Shown: positions 52,631-61,558, counted from the stretch's first letter. The stretch: 64,000 nt of DNA from Bacillota bacterium (GCA_023413135.1 JAEZQK010000092.1:36517-100516); one strand, 5' to 3'. The notes: generated from the letters alone by a model not told the origin. Made by a program: numbers and translations.

Positions 52631-52659
52631 TTGACAACGTCTCTCCCCTTCAGTATAAT
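52631..52659 (+). promoter_or_regulatory. consensus promoter of the tRNA-Pro gene
   Basis: TTGACA (52631-52636), 17 bp, TATAAT (52654-52659), both exact; the tRNA begins 39 bp after the -10. Confidence 0.93.
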
Positions 52660-52697
52660 AGCTTTTGTTCGCACGGCGTAAGCCCGCGAAAAGATTC

Positions 52698-52774
52698 CTG
52701 GGTGTGGCGCAGTTTGGTAGCGTGCTTGAATGGGGTTCAAGAGGCCGGAGGTTCAAATCCTCTCACCCAGACCA
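52698..52774 (+). tRNA. tRNA-Pro (anticodon GGG)
   Basis: 77-nt cloverleaf including encoded CCA. Acceptor CTGGGTG (52698-52704) pairs with CACCCAG (52764-52770), discriminator A 52771. D stem 52707-52710 with 52720-52723; anticodon stem CTTGA/TCAAG with loop ATGGGGT, anticodon GGG at 52732-52734; T arm has GGTTCAAATCC. It reads CCC and CCU. Confidence 0.97.
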
Positions 52775-52780
52775 GAAAGA

Positions 52781-52815
52781 AACCGTTGAAAACACTAGGT
52801 TTTCAACGGTTTTTT
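52781..52815 (+). terminator. terminator of tRNA-Pro
   Basis: Perfect 13-bp stem (52781-52793 with 52799-52811), loop ACTAG, T-run. Confidence 0.95.
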
Positions 52816-52847
52816 CTTTATGTAACATAATCTATTTTGGGCCCTCA

Positions 52848-52919
52848 AAATAGCTACTGCAACTTTTTTGCAACTTTTTTTTGAAAATATCGCTCCCAAA
52901 TAGTTCCTGCAACTTTTTT
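52848..52919. repeat. 22-bp direct repeats after tRNA-Pro
   Basis: AAATAGCTACTGCAACTTTTTT (split here as AAATAG-CTACTG-CAACTTTTTT) at 52848-52869 recurs at 52898-52919 with two mismatches, 50 bp apart; a third GCAACTTTTTT lies at 52870-52880. Their place beside a tRNA gene, with an integrase 3.3 kb away, makes integrase-binding or attachment-site remnants possible. The gap 52816-53169 holds no gene. Confidence 0.6.
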
Positions 52920-53028
52920 TGCCCGCATATTTCCACGGTATCTTGGATGATTATATAATCTTTTTTAACATGAATTCCAATGATGAAACCAATCAATGAG
53001 CATTATTGCTATATAAACTATATGAGGT

Positions 53029-53054
53029 GTGCCGGATGCAATTGCATCCGGCAC
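53029..53054. repeat. perfect 26-bp palindrome
   Basis: GTGCCGGATGCAA and its exact complement abut with no loop (53029-53054). The leading GTGTGCCGG (53027-53035) is the same 9-mer that builds the repeats at 60997 and 61559. Not followed by a T-run, so not a usual terminator; more like a dimeric protein-binding site. Confidence 0.75.
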
Positions 53055-53169
53055 GGTAACTATTTGCTATTTGTCGTTCTGCTCAGAGACAGTCCTTAAT
53101 ACCTTAGCATAATACCGCTAGCCACCTTGTCAAATGCTAAGATCGGCCCCACAGACCGATGGTATAATG

Positions 53170-55857
53170 CTATTGCGGGTTTTCCGGTTCCAGAATCGTC
53201 GCGTTATCCCAGGAGCCAATAAGGTAGGTATTCTGGCTGAGTTCAACAAGATTGGCATAACTGCCTTTGCCACTTGCTGCGCGCCAATAGCCAAAGCGAA
53301 GGTTAAATGCTTCATCCGTTACATAGGTGCAGGTGATGGGAGAATGGTTTTGCCGTTCAGGAGTCATCGAAAATTGAAGGCTGAAGGTATATCCACCGGC
53401 AACGGGCTTGAATTCAGCCAATTCAATGCAGGATTGGAAATACAAATTTGCCGCCTTATCTACCACCGTCTTGGTATCGATGCGATTTAGCTGGCTGTCA
53501 AAGATAGCCAGTATCACCTTGGAATCGGCTGCCTGTATGAAATCGCCGTTGTAGCTAGCGTTGAGCCATTGTACCATCAAGACACCGATGTTTCCATCCG
53601 CAAGCCGCGCTGCGCCAATGGGTCGCTCCGTACTCAGTTCAGCATTATCGGTAAAAAACTTCTTTTCCATTTCAATGGTTAGGTCCTCGCTCAAAATAGC
53701 CAGGCTATGCCCCCGTTCTCGGTCCACTGCCAGCCATTGCCCCTGACCTATATCAAAAACGTTGGGCTGGTCAAAGGTGCTGCTTATATTTCCGGTCGGT
53801 AGCAGACTGCCCACGCTTTCATCTATGCGTACAGGCTCGTTTTGCAAATCAAGGAAGTATGTTTCCAAGCCGCTGGTAGTTACTAAACGGATTAGCGCGC
53901 CGCTGGCAAACGGCTGCGCAGCGCAAATGCCTGCGGCAATGGGCATAGAGGTATTGTAAAGGCGCGTTCCTTGGCTGTCCACAAGATCCAGGTATACCTC
54001 GTTCATGGCGTAGGAATAGGTAACCAACAGTGCCCTGCCACCTGCAAGCCCAACTATGTTTAGACTATCGGCATTATTAAAGGAAAGCAAGGATGTTTCC
54101 CCCGATACCTTGCCATTGGAGCTGATGGTTTTGCATTTATATTCAATGCTACCAAAGCCCTGCGCATAGAAGAGCGCGGCAGTCTCCTTGTCAACAGGCA
54201 CATAAGCGTGTTGCTTGTAGCCAGGCATCAAATCCTTAACTGTTGTGGAAGAGTTGGGTATGAATACTGGGACATCTATTCTTATTTCCTTACTTAATAC
54301 ACCTGTTTTACTTTTTAGAGCGCCTTTGGGGATTACAAGGGTATAGGTTTTGCCCATTTGAAGCTTCGTTTTGACATTGTCCTCATATGTCAAATAAATC
54401 TCATTCTCCTGTGCGCTACCAGATACGGTAAACACCTTGAGGGGGATCTTTTTCTTGCCATCCAAAAGATACGGCACCGCTTTGCCAGCGTATGTTACTT
54501 CTACATTGGCACGCAAGGTGGTAAAGTTTTCAAATCGCGTTAGCGGTTGAATAGCTATGTCTACCTTTGTTGCGGGTTCGATAGATGCTTTGAAGGTGAC
54601 GGTATTATTTTGTTCATCAAAAGCAAAATCTGTAATACAGACCCCTGTCGCGGAGGCTTTCCCCTTGGAGTTCTTATGATAGCTTGAAGGGAAGGTATAG
54701 GGCGTAAAAGCCTCGCCCTGACGAAACAGCTTGACGCAGAACGGATTCAAGGGATCGTCGCTCCAATCCCAGATGCCTTTTTTCACGCTTTCCAATAGCT
54801 TTACCGCTGAGCCTTGATAGTTTCCATATTTGAATAGTCCGTTTTTGCCCTCATCGGCGCTGACACGCAGAATACGCACACCACCCGCCTGATCCTTGGT
54901 AAAAGGATCTGTTGCGGTAACCTTAGTATTGTTACCTGTTCTTGTGATGTATTCAACCACAAAGTAGTCTGAAAGAGGCCCTGCGTACTGAGGGTAAACA
55001 ATGGCCATATCACCGTATTCGCTGACAGACCGCAGAGTCAGAACTTGCTCGCCTGAGGAAACAATCTGCACATTATCCATCCAGCCCAGCATAAATTTGG
55101 AAAACGCGTTCATATCACCGGCGTTGTTTAACATCATGTCAAAGCTGTTCATGCCACCTTCTAGGGTGAATAGATTGCCAGCTGTATCATAATAATCAGG
55201 CAGGCCTAGAAAATGCCCGGTTTCATGAATGATGATCTCGCAGGCATCGCGAAGTTCCCACGATCCATGCAGAAGGTTGATAAAGCTCACACTGGGGATC
55301 TTGACGCCGTCGGCTGCAAACCCCGGTCCGCTGAAAACAGCGCTTATCCACATGGACGAACGGTCTTCCTTATCGCTTATGTATAGCATGTGGATCGCGT
55401 CCAGCACACCGTCATTGTCTGCATCGTAGACGCTAAAATCCACCTGGCTGTCATAAGTAGCAAGAATCTCGCGTAGGAGCTCGTCAGCCCCTTTGTATTG
55501 ATCGCGCGGCTTTTGGGCCATATACCACCCGTACACATCGGTTTGAATATCCAGCTTACTATACGAGGCACGCTGGTAATAACCACGCACCGAGTCCATT
55601 GGGAAATCCTGGGGCAGGCCATCGTTTAGAATGTTTTGTACATTTTCTTTTGTGAACCAGTTCGGAATTTGGGTGCGGTCATAATCCGGAAATTCAATCA
55701 AAAACGCTGGGCAATGCACCTTACCCAGCGTGGGCATAGTGCCAACTTCCTTTGCCGGTAGCAAAATTGATGAAGTGTCCTTTTGCGCGTTAGCGCTGGT
55801 GCAGGCAAAACACATCAGCAGTAAAAACAGCCAAGTCAAAATCAAGTTCCGCTTCAT
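53170..55857 (-). CDS. secreted M6-family metalloprotease
   Basis: 895 residues, ATG behind AGGAGTGGCACATAA. Signal peptide ~1-24 (LILTWLFLLLMCFACTSANA). The catalytic domain (~45-320) carries the zinc motif HETGHFLGLPDYYD (HExxH near residue 213) and SFDMMLNNAGDMNAFSKFMLGWMD downstream, as in M6/immune-inhibitor-A-like proteases. Residues ~330-450 look like a beta-rich accessory domain; the C-terminal ~400 residues contain short repeated strands with LADGNIGVLMVQW-type turns, like a propeller. A secreted protease acting outside the cell. It lies between tRNA-Pro and the integrase. Confidence 0.9.
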   Translation of the reverse strand: MKRNLILTWLFLLLMCFACTSANAQKDTSSILLPAKEVGTMPTLGKVHCPAFLIEFPDYDRTQIPNWFTKENVQNILNDGLPQDFPMDSVRGYYQRASYSKLDIQTDVYGWYMAQKPRDQYKGADELLREILATYDSQVDFSVYDADNDGVLDAIHMLYISDKEDRSSMWISAVFSGPGFAADGVKIPSVSFINLLHGSWELRDACEIIIHETGHFLGLPDYYDTAGNLFTLEGGMNSFDMMLNNAGDMNAFSKFMLGWMDNVQIVSSGEQVLTLRSVSEYGDMAIVYPQYAGPLSDYFVVEYITRTGNNTKVTATDPFTKDQAGGVRILRVSADEGKNGLFKYGNYQGSAVKLLESVKKGIWDWSDDPLNPFCVKLFRQGEAFTPYTFPSSYHKNSKGKASATGVCITDFAFDEQNNTVTFKASIEPATKVDIAIQPLTRFENFTTLRANVEVTYAGKAVPYLLDGKKKIPLKVFTVSGSAQENEIYLTYEDNVKTKLQMGKTYTLVIPKGALKSKTGVLSKEIRIDVPVFIPNSSTTVKDLMPGYKQHAYVPVDKETAALFYAQGFGSIEYKCKTISSNGKVSGETSLLSFNNADSLNIVGLAGGRALLVTYSYAMNEVYLDLVDSQGTRLYNTSMPIAAGICAAQPFASGALIRLVTTSGLETYFLDLQNEPVRIDESVGSLLPTGNISSTFDQPNVFDIGQGQWLAVDRERGHSLAILSEDLTIEMEKKFFTDNAELSTERPIGAARLADGNIGVLMVQWLNASYNGDFIQAADSKVILAIFDSQLNRIDTKTVVDKAANLYFQSCIELAEFKPVAGGYTFSLQFSMTPERQNHSPITCTYVTDEAFNLRFGYWRAASGKGSYANLVELSQNTYLIGSWDNATILEPENPQ

Positions 55858-55921
55858 TTATGTGCCACTCCTGTTCTTTTGTTAAAATTAGCCAACTGCT
55901 CATAACGATTTCTTTGGCGTA

Positions 55922-55950
55922 ATTATAACAATAGATTGTATATATGTCAA
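55922..55950 (-). promoter_or_regulatory. consensus promoter of the M6 protease
   Basis: Minus strand TTGACA (55945-55950), 17 bp, TATAAT (55922-55927), 64 bp before the gene. Confidence 0.88.
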
Positions 55951-56034
55951 TAAAAGGAGACCCCGAGGCAATGCAGGAAAAAAAGAAGTAATTTCCCATA
56001 TTTGGTTTTCCAGAGAGCGCATCGGGCACACAAC

Positions 56035-56064
56035 AAAAAGGCGCAACGTCTGACAACGCTGCGC
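56035..56064 (-). terminator. terminator downstream of the integrase
   Basis: GCGCAGCGT/ACGTTGCGC stem (56041-56049 with 56056-56064, one G-U), 6-nt loop, then CTTTTT on the minus strand, ~190 bp after the integrase stop. The rest of 55951-56254 holds no clear gene; an attachment site is expected here but not identified. Confidence 0.75.
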
Positions 56065-56254
56065 TCTCCGCCAAACCATCCGGGCCGCTCAGGTCGGTCT
56101 TCACCGTAGCCCTACCCCACGTGGATGTAAAAGCTCTTTAAGTATTGGGTTTCCTTGCGGGGATTATTCATTTACACAGTTCAGAAAACACTCCCAGTAA
56201 AACCGCCGCTGAGACTGCACAGAAAATCCTAGTCCTGGATAATGGTGTGTTTCC

Positions 56255-57436
56255 TTATCTTCCGATCATTTCTTCCGGCTGGTAGAGCTTGCTGGCCGCC
56301 TTCTTTAAGTCGTACATCCACTCCATGTCTGCCATCTTCTTGCGAAGGCGCTGGCTTTTCAGATGTGTGTATACATTGACCGTCGTTTCGTAATCAGCAT
56401 GGCCAACCATCCACATAGCGAGGACAGGGTCGAAGCCGGCGTAGTACATTTTGGTGATGTAGTTATGCCGGAAGTAGTGCGGCGTGATTTCGCAGGTCCA
56501 ATCATCGGCAAGCTCCCTATGGGCTTTGTCCTTTCGTTCTTTAGGCTGTTCTCTTTTTGTGGCCATCCCGGCGTCCACCATCAGGCTCATCCACATCCGC
56601 TTCACCACTGTCAGGCAGAGCGGATTCCCCTCACCCTCCGACGAAAACACCCATGCCTGGTGAATGCCTCGCATCGGTTTCAGGATCGTGATCAGCGGCT
56701 TGGGCAGCAACACCCACCTGTCTGCCGCCTCCGTTTTCAAATCCCCTATTGTGGTTTTTCCACGAACATAAATAATATCCCGCTGGATATGGACTGCTTC
56801 CTCATCCCAGTCGAAGTCTCCCCACTGAAGGCCCAGTGCTTCCCCGCGTCTAATTCCAAGGTAATATAGGCATGCCAGGAAGGCGCCCTGCTTATGCCCC
56901 TGTATTGCCTTCAGGACGCCTTCTGTTTCGTCGTTGGTCAACGCCCTGCGTTCTTCCTTCTTGGCGCTCAGAGGCTTCACAAGGGCCGCTGTGGGGTCTC
57001 TGGGGATGGTCCCGTCCGCATAGGCCGCACGGAAGATTTCCTTGATCAGCATCGATAGTTGGTTGATCTGAGACTTGCTGACGCCCTCATATTTGTTCAG
57101 CCACTTTTGGATATCGGTCGACCGGATGGCCTGCATTCGCCTGTTGTGGAATGCAGGCAGTATGTGCTTATCCAGGAACAACCGGTAAGTGTACTGGGTA
57201 TGTGGTGTTAGCCGTTTCCGCTTCGTATGCTCGAACCATTCTTCCACGTAATCTTGAAATAAACGGGCCTTGTCCAGCCCGCTTCCATCGATATATGTAT
57301 TTCGGATTTTCTGCTTTTCCTGTTCCAGCTCACGAATGGTTGCTGCGCTAGCATATTTTACGATTTCTTTGCCATCCGGCGTGACGCCGATCCGTACCTT
57401 TGCCCGGTAGAGCCCGTTTTCCTGTTTCTTTGGCAT
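56255..57436 (-). CDS. int: tyrosine recombinase/integrase
   Basis: 393 residues from ATG 57436 behind GGAAGGGGTACCCAT. The N-terminal AP2-like arm-binding region (~1-55, GLYRAKVRIGVTPDGKEIVK) is followed by a SAM-like core-binding domain (~60-150) and the catalytic domain: Arg in YYLGIRRGEALGLQWGDFD (~191), HYFRH (~324) and the nucleophile Tyr in GHADYETTVNVYTH. It integrates and excises a Tn916/phage-like element. It reads away from the element core, the usual position at an end. Confidence 0.96.
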   Translation of the reverse strand: MPKKQENGLYRAKVRIGVTPDGKEIVKYASAATIRELEQEKQKIRNTYIDGSGLDKARLFQDYVEEWFEHTKRKRLTPHTQYTYRLFLDKHILPAFHNRRMQAIRSTDIQKWLNKYEGVSKSQINQLSMLIKEIFRAAYADGTIPRDPTAALVKPLSAKKEERRALTNDETEGVLKAIQGHKQGAFLACLYYLGIRRGEALGLQWGDFDWDEEAVHIQRDIIYVRGKTTIGDLKTEAADRWVLLPKPLITILKPMRGIHQAWVFSSEGEGNPLCLTVVKRMWMSLMVDAGMATKREQPKERKDKAHRELADDWTCEITPHYFRHNYITKMYYAGFDPVLAMWMVGHADYETTVNVYTHLKSQRLRKKMADMEWMYDLKKAASKLYQPEEMIGR

Positions 57437-57566
57437 ATGGGTACCCCTTCCATTATGGGGCATCGCGTGATACAATGGGTATGGCAATGCTCGGTATTTT
57501 AGCGAGTGCTTGGTTTTTGCCGCTGTCCGTTCTCTGTTGTCGCAGGGGACGGACTTTTTCTTTTAC

Positions 57567-58157
57567 TTATAGACGATCTCCGAACTCTTCTAGATCTTTT
57601 TCCCACATTTCAGATTCAGCAGAAAGCTCATCGTTCATTTCCTTAGGTGCTTCCTCTTTAAGTAAATGTTCGAGGAATTCCCTTATTCTTTTCCGTCGAT
57701 ACAGCATGGTGCATGAAGCTTCTATTTCATCAACAATAACTTCCCTATCGTAAACTTGAAAAAGCTGCCGCAATCCACAGTCTCGAACAAATCCTATGGT
57801 GGTCTGCTGAAAAGTGATACTGTCTTCTTCGCTGGCGTAGCATTCGTGCACAAATGAGGAAATGGTCAACATTACATCCCTCATTTTTTCCGGCATCTGT
57901 TCTTTGAAAATTGTGAGCATCCGTTTTTCTTTTTCATCCAGCTTTATGGATTCTTCTGTTCCCCGGCCTAAAAGGTAATTTGGAGTTGTATGAAACAATT
58001 CGCACAATCTATCCACATAATGGATGCTTGGTTCGCTTGCACCTGTTTCCCACCCCGAAACGCTGCTTTTGGATAACCCCAGTTTTTCTGCCAGATCATC
58101 CTGCCGCATGCCTTTTGAAATCCGCAGAATCTTGATTTTCATTCCGATGTCTGTCAT
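57567..58157 (-). CDS. XRE-family repressor
   Basis: 196 residues, ATG behind AAGGAGGAGTCAGGAC. The N-terminal ~60 residues are a Cro/CI-type helix-turn-helix (RQDDLAEKLGLSKSSVSGWE). The C-terminal ~130 residues are acidic and helical, with no LexA-like protease motif (no Ser-Lys pair visible), so inactivation by RecA is not expected. It is divergent from the small HTH gene at 58326 and probably binds the operator pair between them, keeping the element silent. In phage satellites such a repressor is often inactivated by a helper-phage protein. Confidence 0.92.
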   Translation of the reverse strand: MTDIGMKIKILRISKGMRQDDLAEKLGLSKSSVSGWETGASEPSIHYVDRLCELFHTTPNYLLGRGTEESIKLDEKEKRMLTIFKEQMPEKMRDVMLTISSFVHECYASEEDSITFQQTTIGFVRDCGLRQLFQVYDREVIVDEIEASCTMLYRRKRIREFLEHLLKEEAPKEMNDELSAESEMWEKDLEEFGDRL

Positions 58158-58183
58158 GTCCTGACTCCTCCTTTATATTTGAC

Positions 58184-58212
58184 ATCATACCAGTATTTTT
58201 GTACTTTGTCAA
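58184..58212 (-). promoter_or_regulatory. promoter of the XRE repressor gene
   Basis: Minus strand TTGACA (58207-58212), 17 bp, TATGAT (58184-58189). Confidence 0.85.
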
Positions 58213-58237
58213 CGATATGTTCGTAATTTTCATACTG
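58192..58237. promoter_or_regulatory. paired repressor operator sites
   Basis: AGTATTTTTGTACT (58192-58205) and CGTAATTTTCATACTG (58222-58237) share a GTA-N7-8-TAC dyad with an A/T centre; centres lie about 30 bp (three helical turns) apart. The first covers the repressor's own promoter spacer; the second lies just upstream of the rightward -35. This is how a lysogeny-type switch is built. Confidence 0.5.
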
Positions 58238-58240
58238 CGA

Positions 58241-58269
58241 TTGATTTTGGCGTACTATTCTGATATAAT
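58241..58269 (+). promoter_or_regulatory. rightward promoter of the element
   Basis: TTGATT (58241-58246), 17 bp, TATAAT (58264-58269); drives the small HTH gene and the primase. Confidence 0.85.
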
Positions 58270-58325
58270 ATACGCATAAGCCTGGATTTTTCCAGTAAAG
58301 CATAATTGGAAAGGATGATACTTCG

Positions 58326-58562
58326 ATGGATTATCAGGCACGACTAAATGACATGGTGGAGCGGTATGGCGAGTGCTGTTCACAGGAAAAGGCGGCGAAA
58401 ATATTGGGGAAATGCTCCCGGACGATCCGACGCATGCTGGATGACGGAAGACTTACCCTTTTAAGTGCTGGTGTTGATGTGCGCTCTATCGCCTTATATA
58501 TGATGAATCCTGATCAGAGCAATTTTGAAACGCGATTGCAGACGAAGCGGAAAAGAGGCTAA
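58326..58562 (+). CDS. small HTH protein, excisionase-like
   Basis: 78 residues, ATG 58326 behind a weak AAGGATGATACTTCG. The centre reads SQEKAAKILGKCSRTIRRMLDDGRL, a MerR/excisionase-type winged helix, followed by a short tail rich in Lys and Arg (LQTKRKRG). It lies divergent from the repressor and ahead of the primase. I infer an excisionase or transcription activator of the element; it is too short for a firm family call. Confidence 0.75.
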   Translation: MDYQARLNDMVERYGECCSQEKAAKILGKCSRTIRRMLDDGRLTLLSAGVDVRSIALYMMNPDQSNFETRLQTKRKRG

Positions 58563-58612
58563 ATATCCCATTAATACCGTAATGGATATGACTGCAGGAA
58601 GGAGGGTTCTGG

Positions 58613-60985
58613 TTGTACGAAAGTATCCCTGAAGAACTAAAGGCACTGCCGCGCTGGGTCTGTTGGAAGCGCGTACCCAACGAAAAGAATCCAGAAAAGA
58701 TAGACAAGTTGCCTATCAACGCCAAAACAGGCGGTTATGCCGAGTCCAATAACCCGGATACATGGACCAGCTTCAACCATGCGGTAAAAAAGTCTGAGCT
58801 ATTTAGCGGCATAGGGTTCATGCTGGGTGGCGGCTACTTTGGTGTTGATCTCGACCATGTGGAAGATGCGATCGCTTCATATATTAATCATGATAGCACT
58901 CAAGGTACTCAGGGCATTGTTTCTGAATTTATCGAAGGGCTGCAGTCTTATGCAGAATATTCGGTGAGCGGGACTGGTATCCATATCATCTGCAAAGGAA
59001 GCTTGCCTCGAGGCGGACGTAAAAGCGGCGGTGTGGAAATGTACGACGGAGGACGCTTCTTCGTGATGACCGGGAATATTGCCGGCACATACAGAGAGAT
59101 CGCGGATTGTATGGAATCCATCAAGCCGCTTCACGCCAAGTACCTTGGAAGAAAAGAAACAGTGAAGAAGTCGGTTGATGTACATAATGTTCCTGTTGTT
59201 TTGGAGGACGAAAGGCTAATTGCACTGATCCGAGCCTCCAAGCAAGGTTTGTTATTTTCAGATTTATATGAGGGTCGTTGGCATAGCCACTTCCCCAGCC
59301 AATCAGAGGCAGATTTGTGCCTATGTGCAATGCTAGCCTTTTGGACAGGTCGAAATGAAGTGCAGATTGACAGGATCTTTCGTTCCTCAGGCCTCATGCG
59401 GGAAAAATGGGACCGGCGTCAGGTCGGCACTACTTATGGGCAGCTGACCATCAAAAAGGCCATTGAAGGCTGTATGGAAACGTATAATCCGCAAAGATAC
59501 GCAAAGGAGCAAATGGAGGGATACATAGTCCAAAGCGGTACCGGAGACTTGACGCTTGTTGATCTGCATCCGGAGTGCAATGAAAGATATGGTTGGACAG
59601 ATATCGGCAACGGGCGCCTTTTTGCGGATTGGTATAAGAAGCTGGCACGCTATGTTCCAGAGCGCAAGAAGTGGTTCATATTTGATGGACGCAGATGGCG
59701 GCCTGATATTGACAACCTTCAAACTATGGAACTATGTAAGGAGTTGGCTGATCAATTGATGGTGTATGCGCTTACTTTACAAGATGAGCGGCAGCGGCAA
59801 GCATACATGGATTATGTTGGACGTTGGCAGAAACGGAATAGCCGGGAAGTCATCCTAAAAGATGCGGCTGGGGTCCATCCTGTCAGCATGGACGCATTTG
59901 ATGTTGACCCCTACCTATTTAATTGTCTGAACGGCACACTCAACACCCAAACGGGAGAATTTTATTCACACAGGCCGGATGATCTGTTGAGCATGCTGGC
60001 TGGAGTACATTATGACCCCGAAGCAAATAGCGATCGTTGGAATCGGTTTATATCGGAGGTTATGAACGAAGATAAAGAGAAGGCTGCGTATCTGCAAAAG
60101 TCGTTGGGGTATGCCCTTACAGGAGATACCAGGCATGAGTGTTTCTTTATCCTGTATGGTCCCACCAGCCGGAATGGAAAAGGCACCTGTATGGAAACGT
60201 TCATGCGTATGATAGGCGATTATGGCAAATCCGCCAAACCGGAAACTATCGCCCAGAAGCAGGCTGCCAACGGCAGTGGTCCAAGTGAGGACATTGCCCG
60301 TTTGGTAGGTGCCAGGTTTGTGAATATATCAGAGCCGGATAAAAAGTTGGTACTCAGTTCTGCGCTGGTGAAAACACTCACTGGTAATGATACCATTACT
60401 GCCCGTTACCTGCACGAAAACAGCTTTGAGTACCGGCCAAAGTTCAAATTATTCATCAACACAAACCACCTGCCTGCTGTAACTGATGCCACCCTGTTCG
60501 GATCTGGGCGTGTGAAAACGATCCCCTTCGACCGCCACTTTGGCAAGCATGAGCGGGATGAGAGCTTGAAAGGCCAGCTGACCAGTAAAGAAAACTTGAG
60601 CGGCATCCTCAATTGGTGCCTACAAGGGTTGTTAAAGATCTATCTTGAGGGCTTTGATGAGCCCGAGGCTGTGCGGGAAGCTACGGAAGATTATCGACAC
60701 AGCAACGACAAGATTGGGCGTTTTCTGGCCGAGGAGATGGAGGAAGATTCTGCGGCAGAAACACGCACAGGAGAGGTATATAACCGATACAAGTCTTGGT
60801 GCATCACCAATGGCTTTCATCCGGAGAATGCATCAAACTTTAAAGCTTCGCTCAGCAACGTGTCCAATGTTGTAAGAAAACGGCCTGATGGCTGTGGAAG
60901 GGACTCTAATCCCGTATCTTTACTTATTGGCTATAAGCTAAAACCCTTTTTCACAGTGGTCAACGAACCCACCCCCTGGAATTGA
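58613..60985 (+). CDS. P4/D5-family primase-helicase
   Basis: 790 residues from TTG 58613 behind GGAAGGAGGGTTCTGG. The N-terminal primase-like region (~1-190) has PRWVCWKRVPNEKNPEKIDK, DTWTSFNHAV and GVDLDHVEDA, where the Asp pair fits a primase/polymerase metal site. A middle region (~300-420) holds D5_N-type sequence, and the superfamily 3 helicase has Walker A LYGPTSRNGKGT (~512) and later KLFINTNHLP. The C-terminal ~90 residues may form the winged helix that binds iterons. This resembles P4 alpha or satellite Rep proteins that initiate and unwind at their own origin. A candidate origin lies just downstream. Confidence 0.94.
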   Translation: MYESIPEELKALPRWVCWKRVPNEKNPEKIDKLPINAKTGGYAESNNPDTWTSFNHAVKKSELFSGIGFMLGGGYFGVDLDHVEDAIASYINHDSTQGTQGIVSEFIEGLQSYAEYSVSGTGIHIICKGSLPRGGRKSGGVEMYDGGRFFVMTGNIAGTYREIADCMESIKPLHAKYLGRKETVKKSVDVHNVPVVLEDERLIALIRASKQGLLFSDLYEGRWHSHFPSQSEADLCLCAMLAFWTGRNEVQIDRIFRSSGLMREKWDRRQVGTTYGQLTIKKAIEGCMETYNPQRYAKEQMEGYIVQSGTGDLTLVDLHPECNERYGWTDIGNGRLFADWYKKLARYVPERKKWFIFDGRRWRPDIDNLQTMELCKELADQLMVYALTLQDERQRQAYMDYVGRWQKRNSREVILKDAAGVHPVSMDAFDVDPYLFNCLNGTLNTQTGEFYSHRPDDLLSMLAGVHYDPEANSDRWNRFISEVMNEDKEKAAYLQKSLGYALTGDTRHECFFILYGPTSRNGKGTCMETFMRMIGDYGKSAKPETIAQKQAANGSGPSEDIARLVGARFVNISEPDKKLVLSSALVKTLTGNDTITARYLHENSFEYRPKFKLFINTNHLPAVTDATLFGSGRVKTIPFDRHFGKHERDESLKGQLTSKENLSGILNWCLQGLLKIYLEGFDEPEAVREATEDYRHSNDKIGRFLAEEMEEDSAAETRTGEVYNRYKSWCITNGFHPENASNFKASLSNVSNVVRKRPDGCGRDSNPVSLLIGYKLKPFFTVVNEPTPWN

Positions 60986-60996
60986 TAGATTGAGAA

Positions 60997-61093
60997 GGTG
61001 TGTGCCGGCGTGTGCCGGGGTTTTACATTAGTTCCGAAATTCTATAGTGTTTCGCGTGGGACCTAAAAATGCCGCCACACGCCGGCACACACC
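60997..61093. repeat. iteron repeat, copy 1 (candidate origin)
   Basis: Two GTGTGCCGG iterons (61000-61008, 61010-61018) and, in inverse orientation, CCGGCACAC (61082-61090) plus a degenerate one (61072-61080). Centre spacing is 10 bp within each pair. The ~53-bp middle is A/T-rich and holds TTCTATAGTGTTTCGCG. It starts 11 bp after the primase stop. Confidence 0.85.
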
Positions 61094-61132
61094 TTACGAG
61101 AGACCAGACAGGGAAAACGAGGAGGATAAAAC

Positions 61133-61378
61133 ATGCTTTGCTTTCTTGTGGATTACAAAGATTCCAAGGGCGATGACTGGCACAGAGGTCTTCAGGTGGG
61201 CACTTCAAATAAGTACTTGGCCTTGTCCTTCATCATTCAAGAAGTCTCCGATTGGAATTGTACCCTTTCAGCTGTAAGACTTATTCATGGCTATTATACC
61301 TGTGATGAACTGACTGATCTTGGTGAAACAACGGACATACCTTCGCACGAGTTATTGTATATTAATCCATTAGCATAG
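61133..61378 (+). CDS. 81-residue unknown protein between iteron arrays
   Basis: ATG 61133 behind GAGGAGGATAAAAC, a good ribosome-binding site. No recognised family, signal peptide or membrane segment; the middle reads GLQVGTSNKYLALSFIIQEV and the end is acidic (DELTDLGETTDIPSHE). It lies exactly between the two iteron repeats, so it may be a replication or copy-control accessory, but that is inference. A terminator follows 38 bp later. Confidence 0.7.
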   Translation: MLCFLVDYKDSKGDDWHRGLQVGTSNKYLALSFIIQEVSDWNCTLSAVRLIHGYYTCDELTDLGETTDIPSHELLYINPLA

Positions 61379-61416
61379 AATGGTATAACTCCAAAAAGGT
61401 TAACATCGTAATCTTT

Positions 61417-61456
61417 ATAGATAAAGCCCTGCTATATATGGCAGGGTTTTATCTAT
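61417..61456 (+). terminator. terminator of the element operon
   Basis: 16-bp stem ATAGATAAAGCCCTGC (61417-61432) with 61441-61456 (one G-U), 8-nt loop. The U-rich part lies within the right arm. Confidence 0.75.
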
Positions 61457-61558
61457 GCAATTTCTTGTCATCAAGTCCCCATCACATAGTTATAAACTAA
61501 TACTATTTTTTCACTAATAAATCGGACACATCACATGAAAGCAGTCACAAAGCAGCAA

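Noticed and set aside
52698..52774. tRNA-Pro as the attachment site of the integrative element
   Set aside because: I could not find a second copy of the tRNA 3' end near the integrase or to the right, and the M6 protease gene lies between; left open, not claimed.
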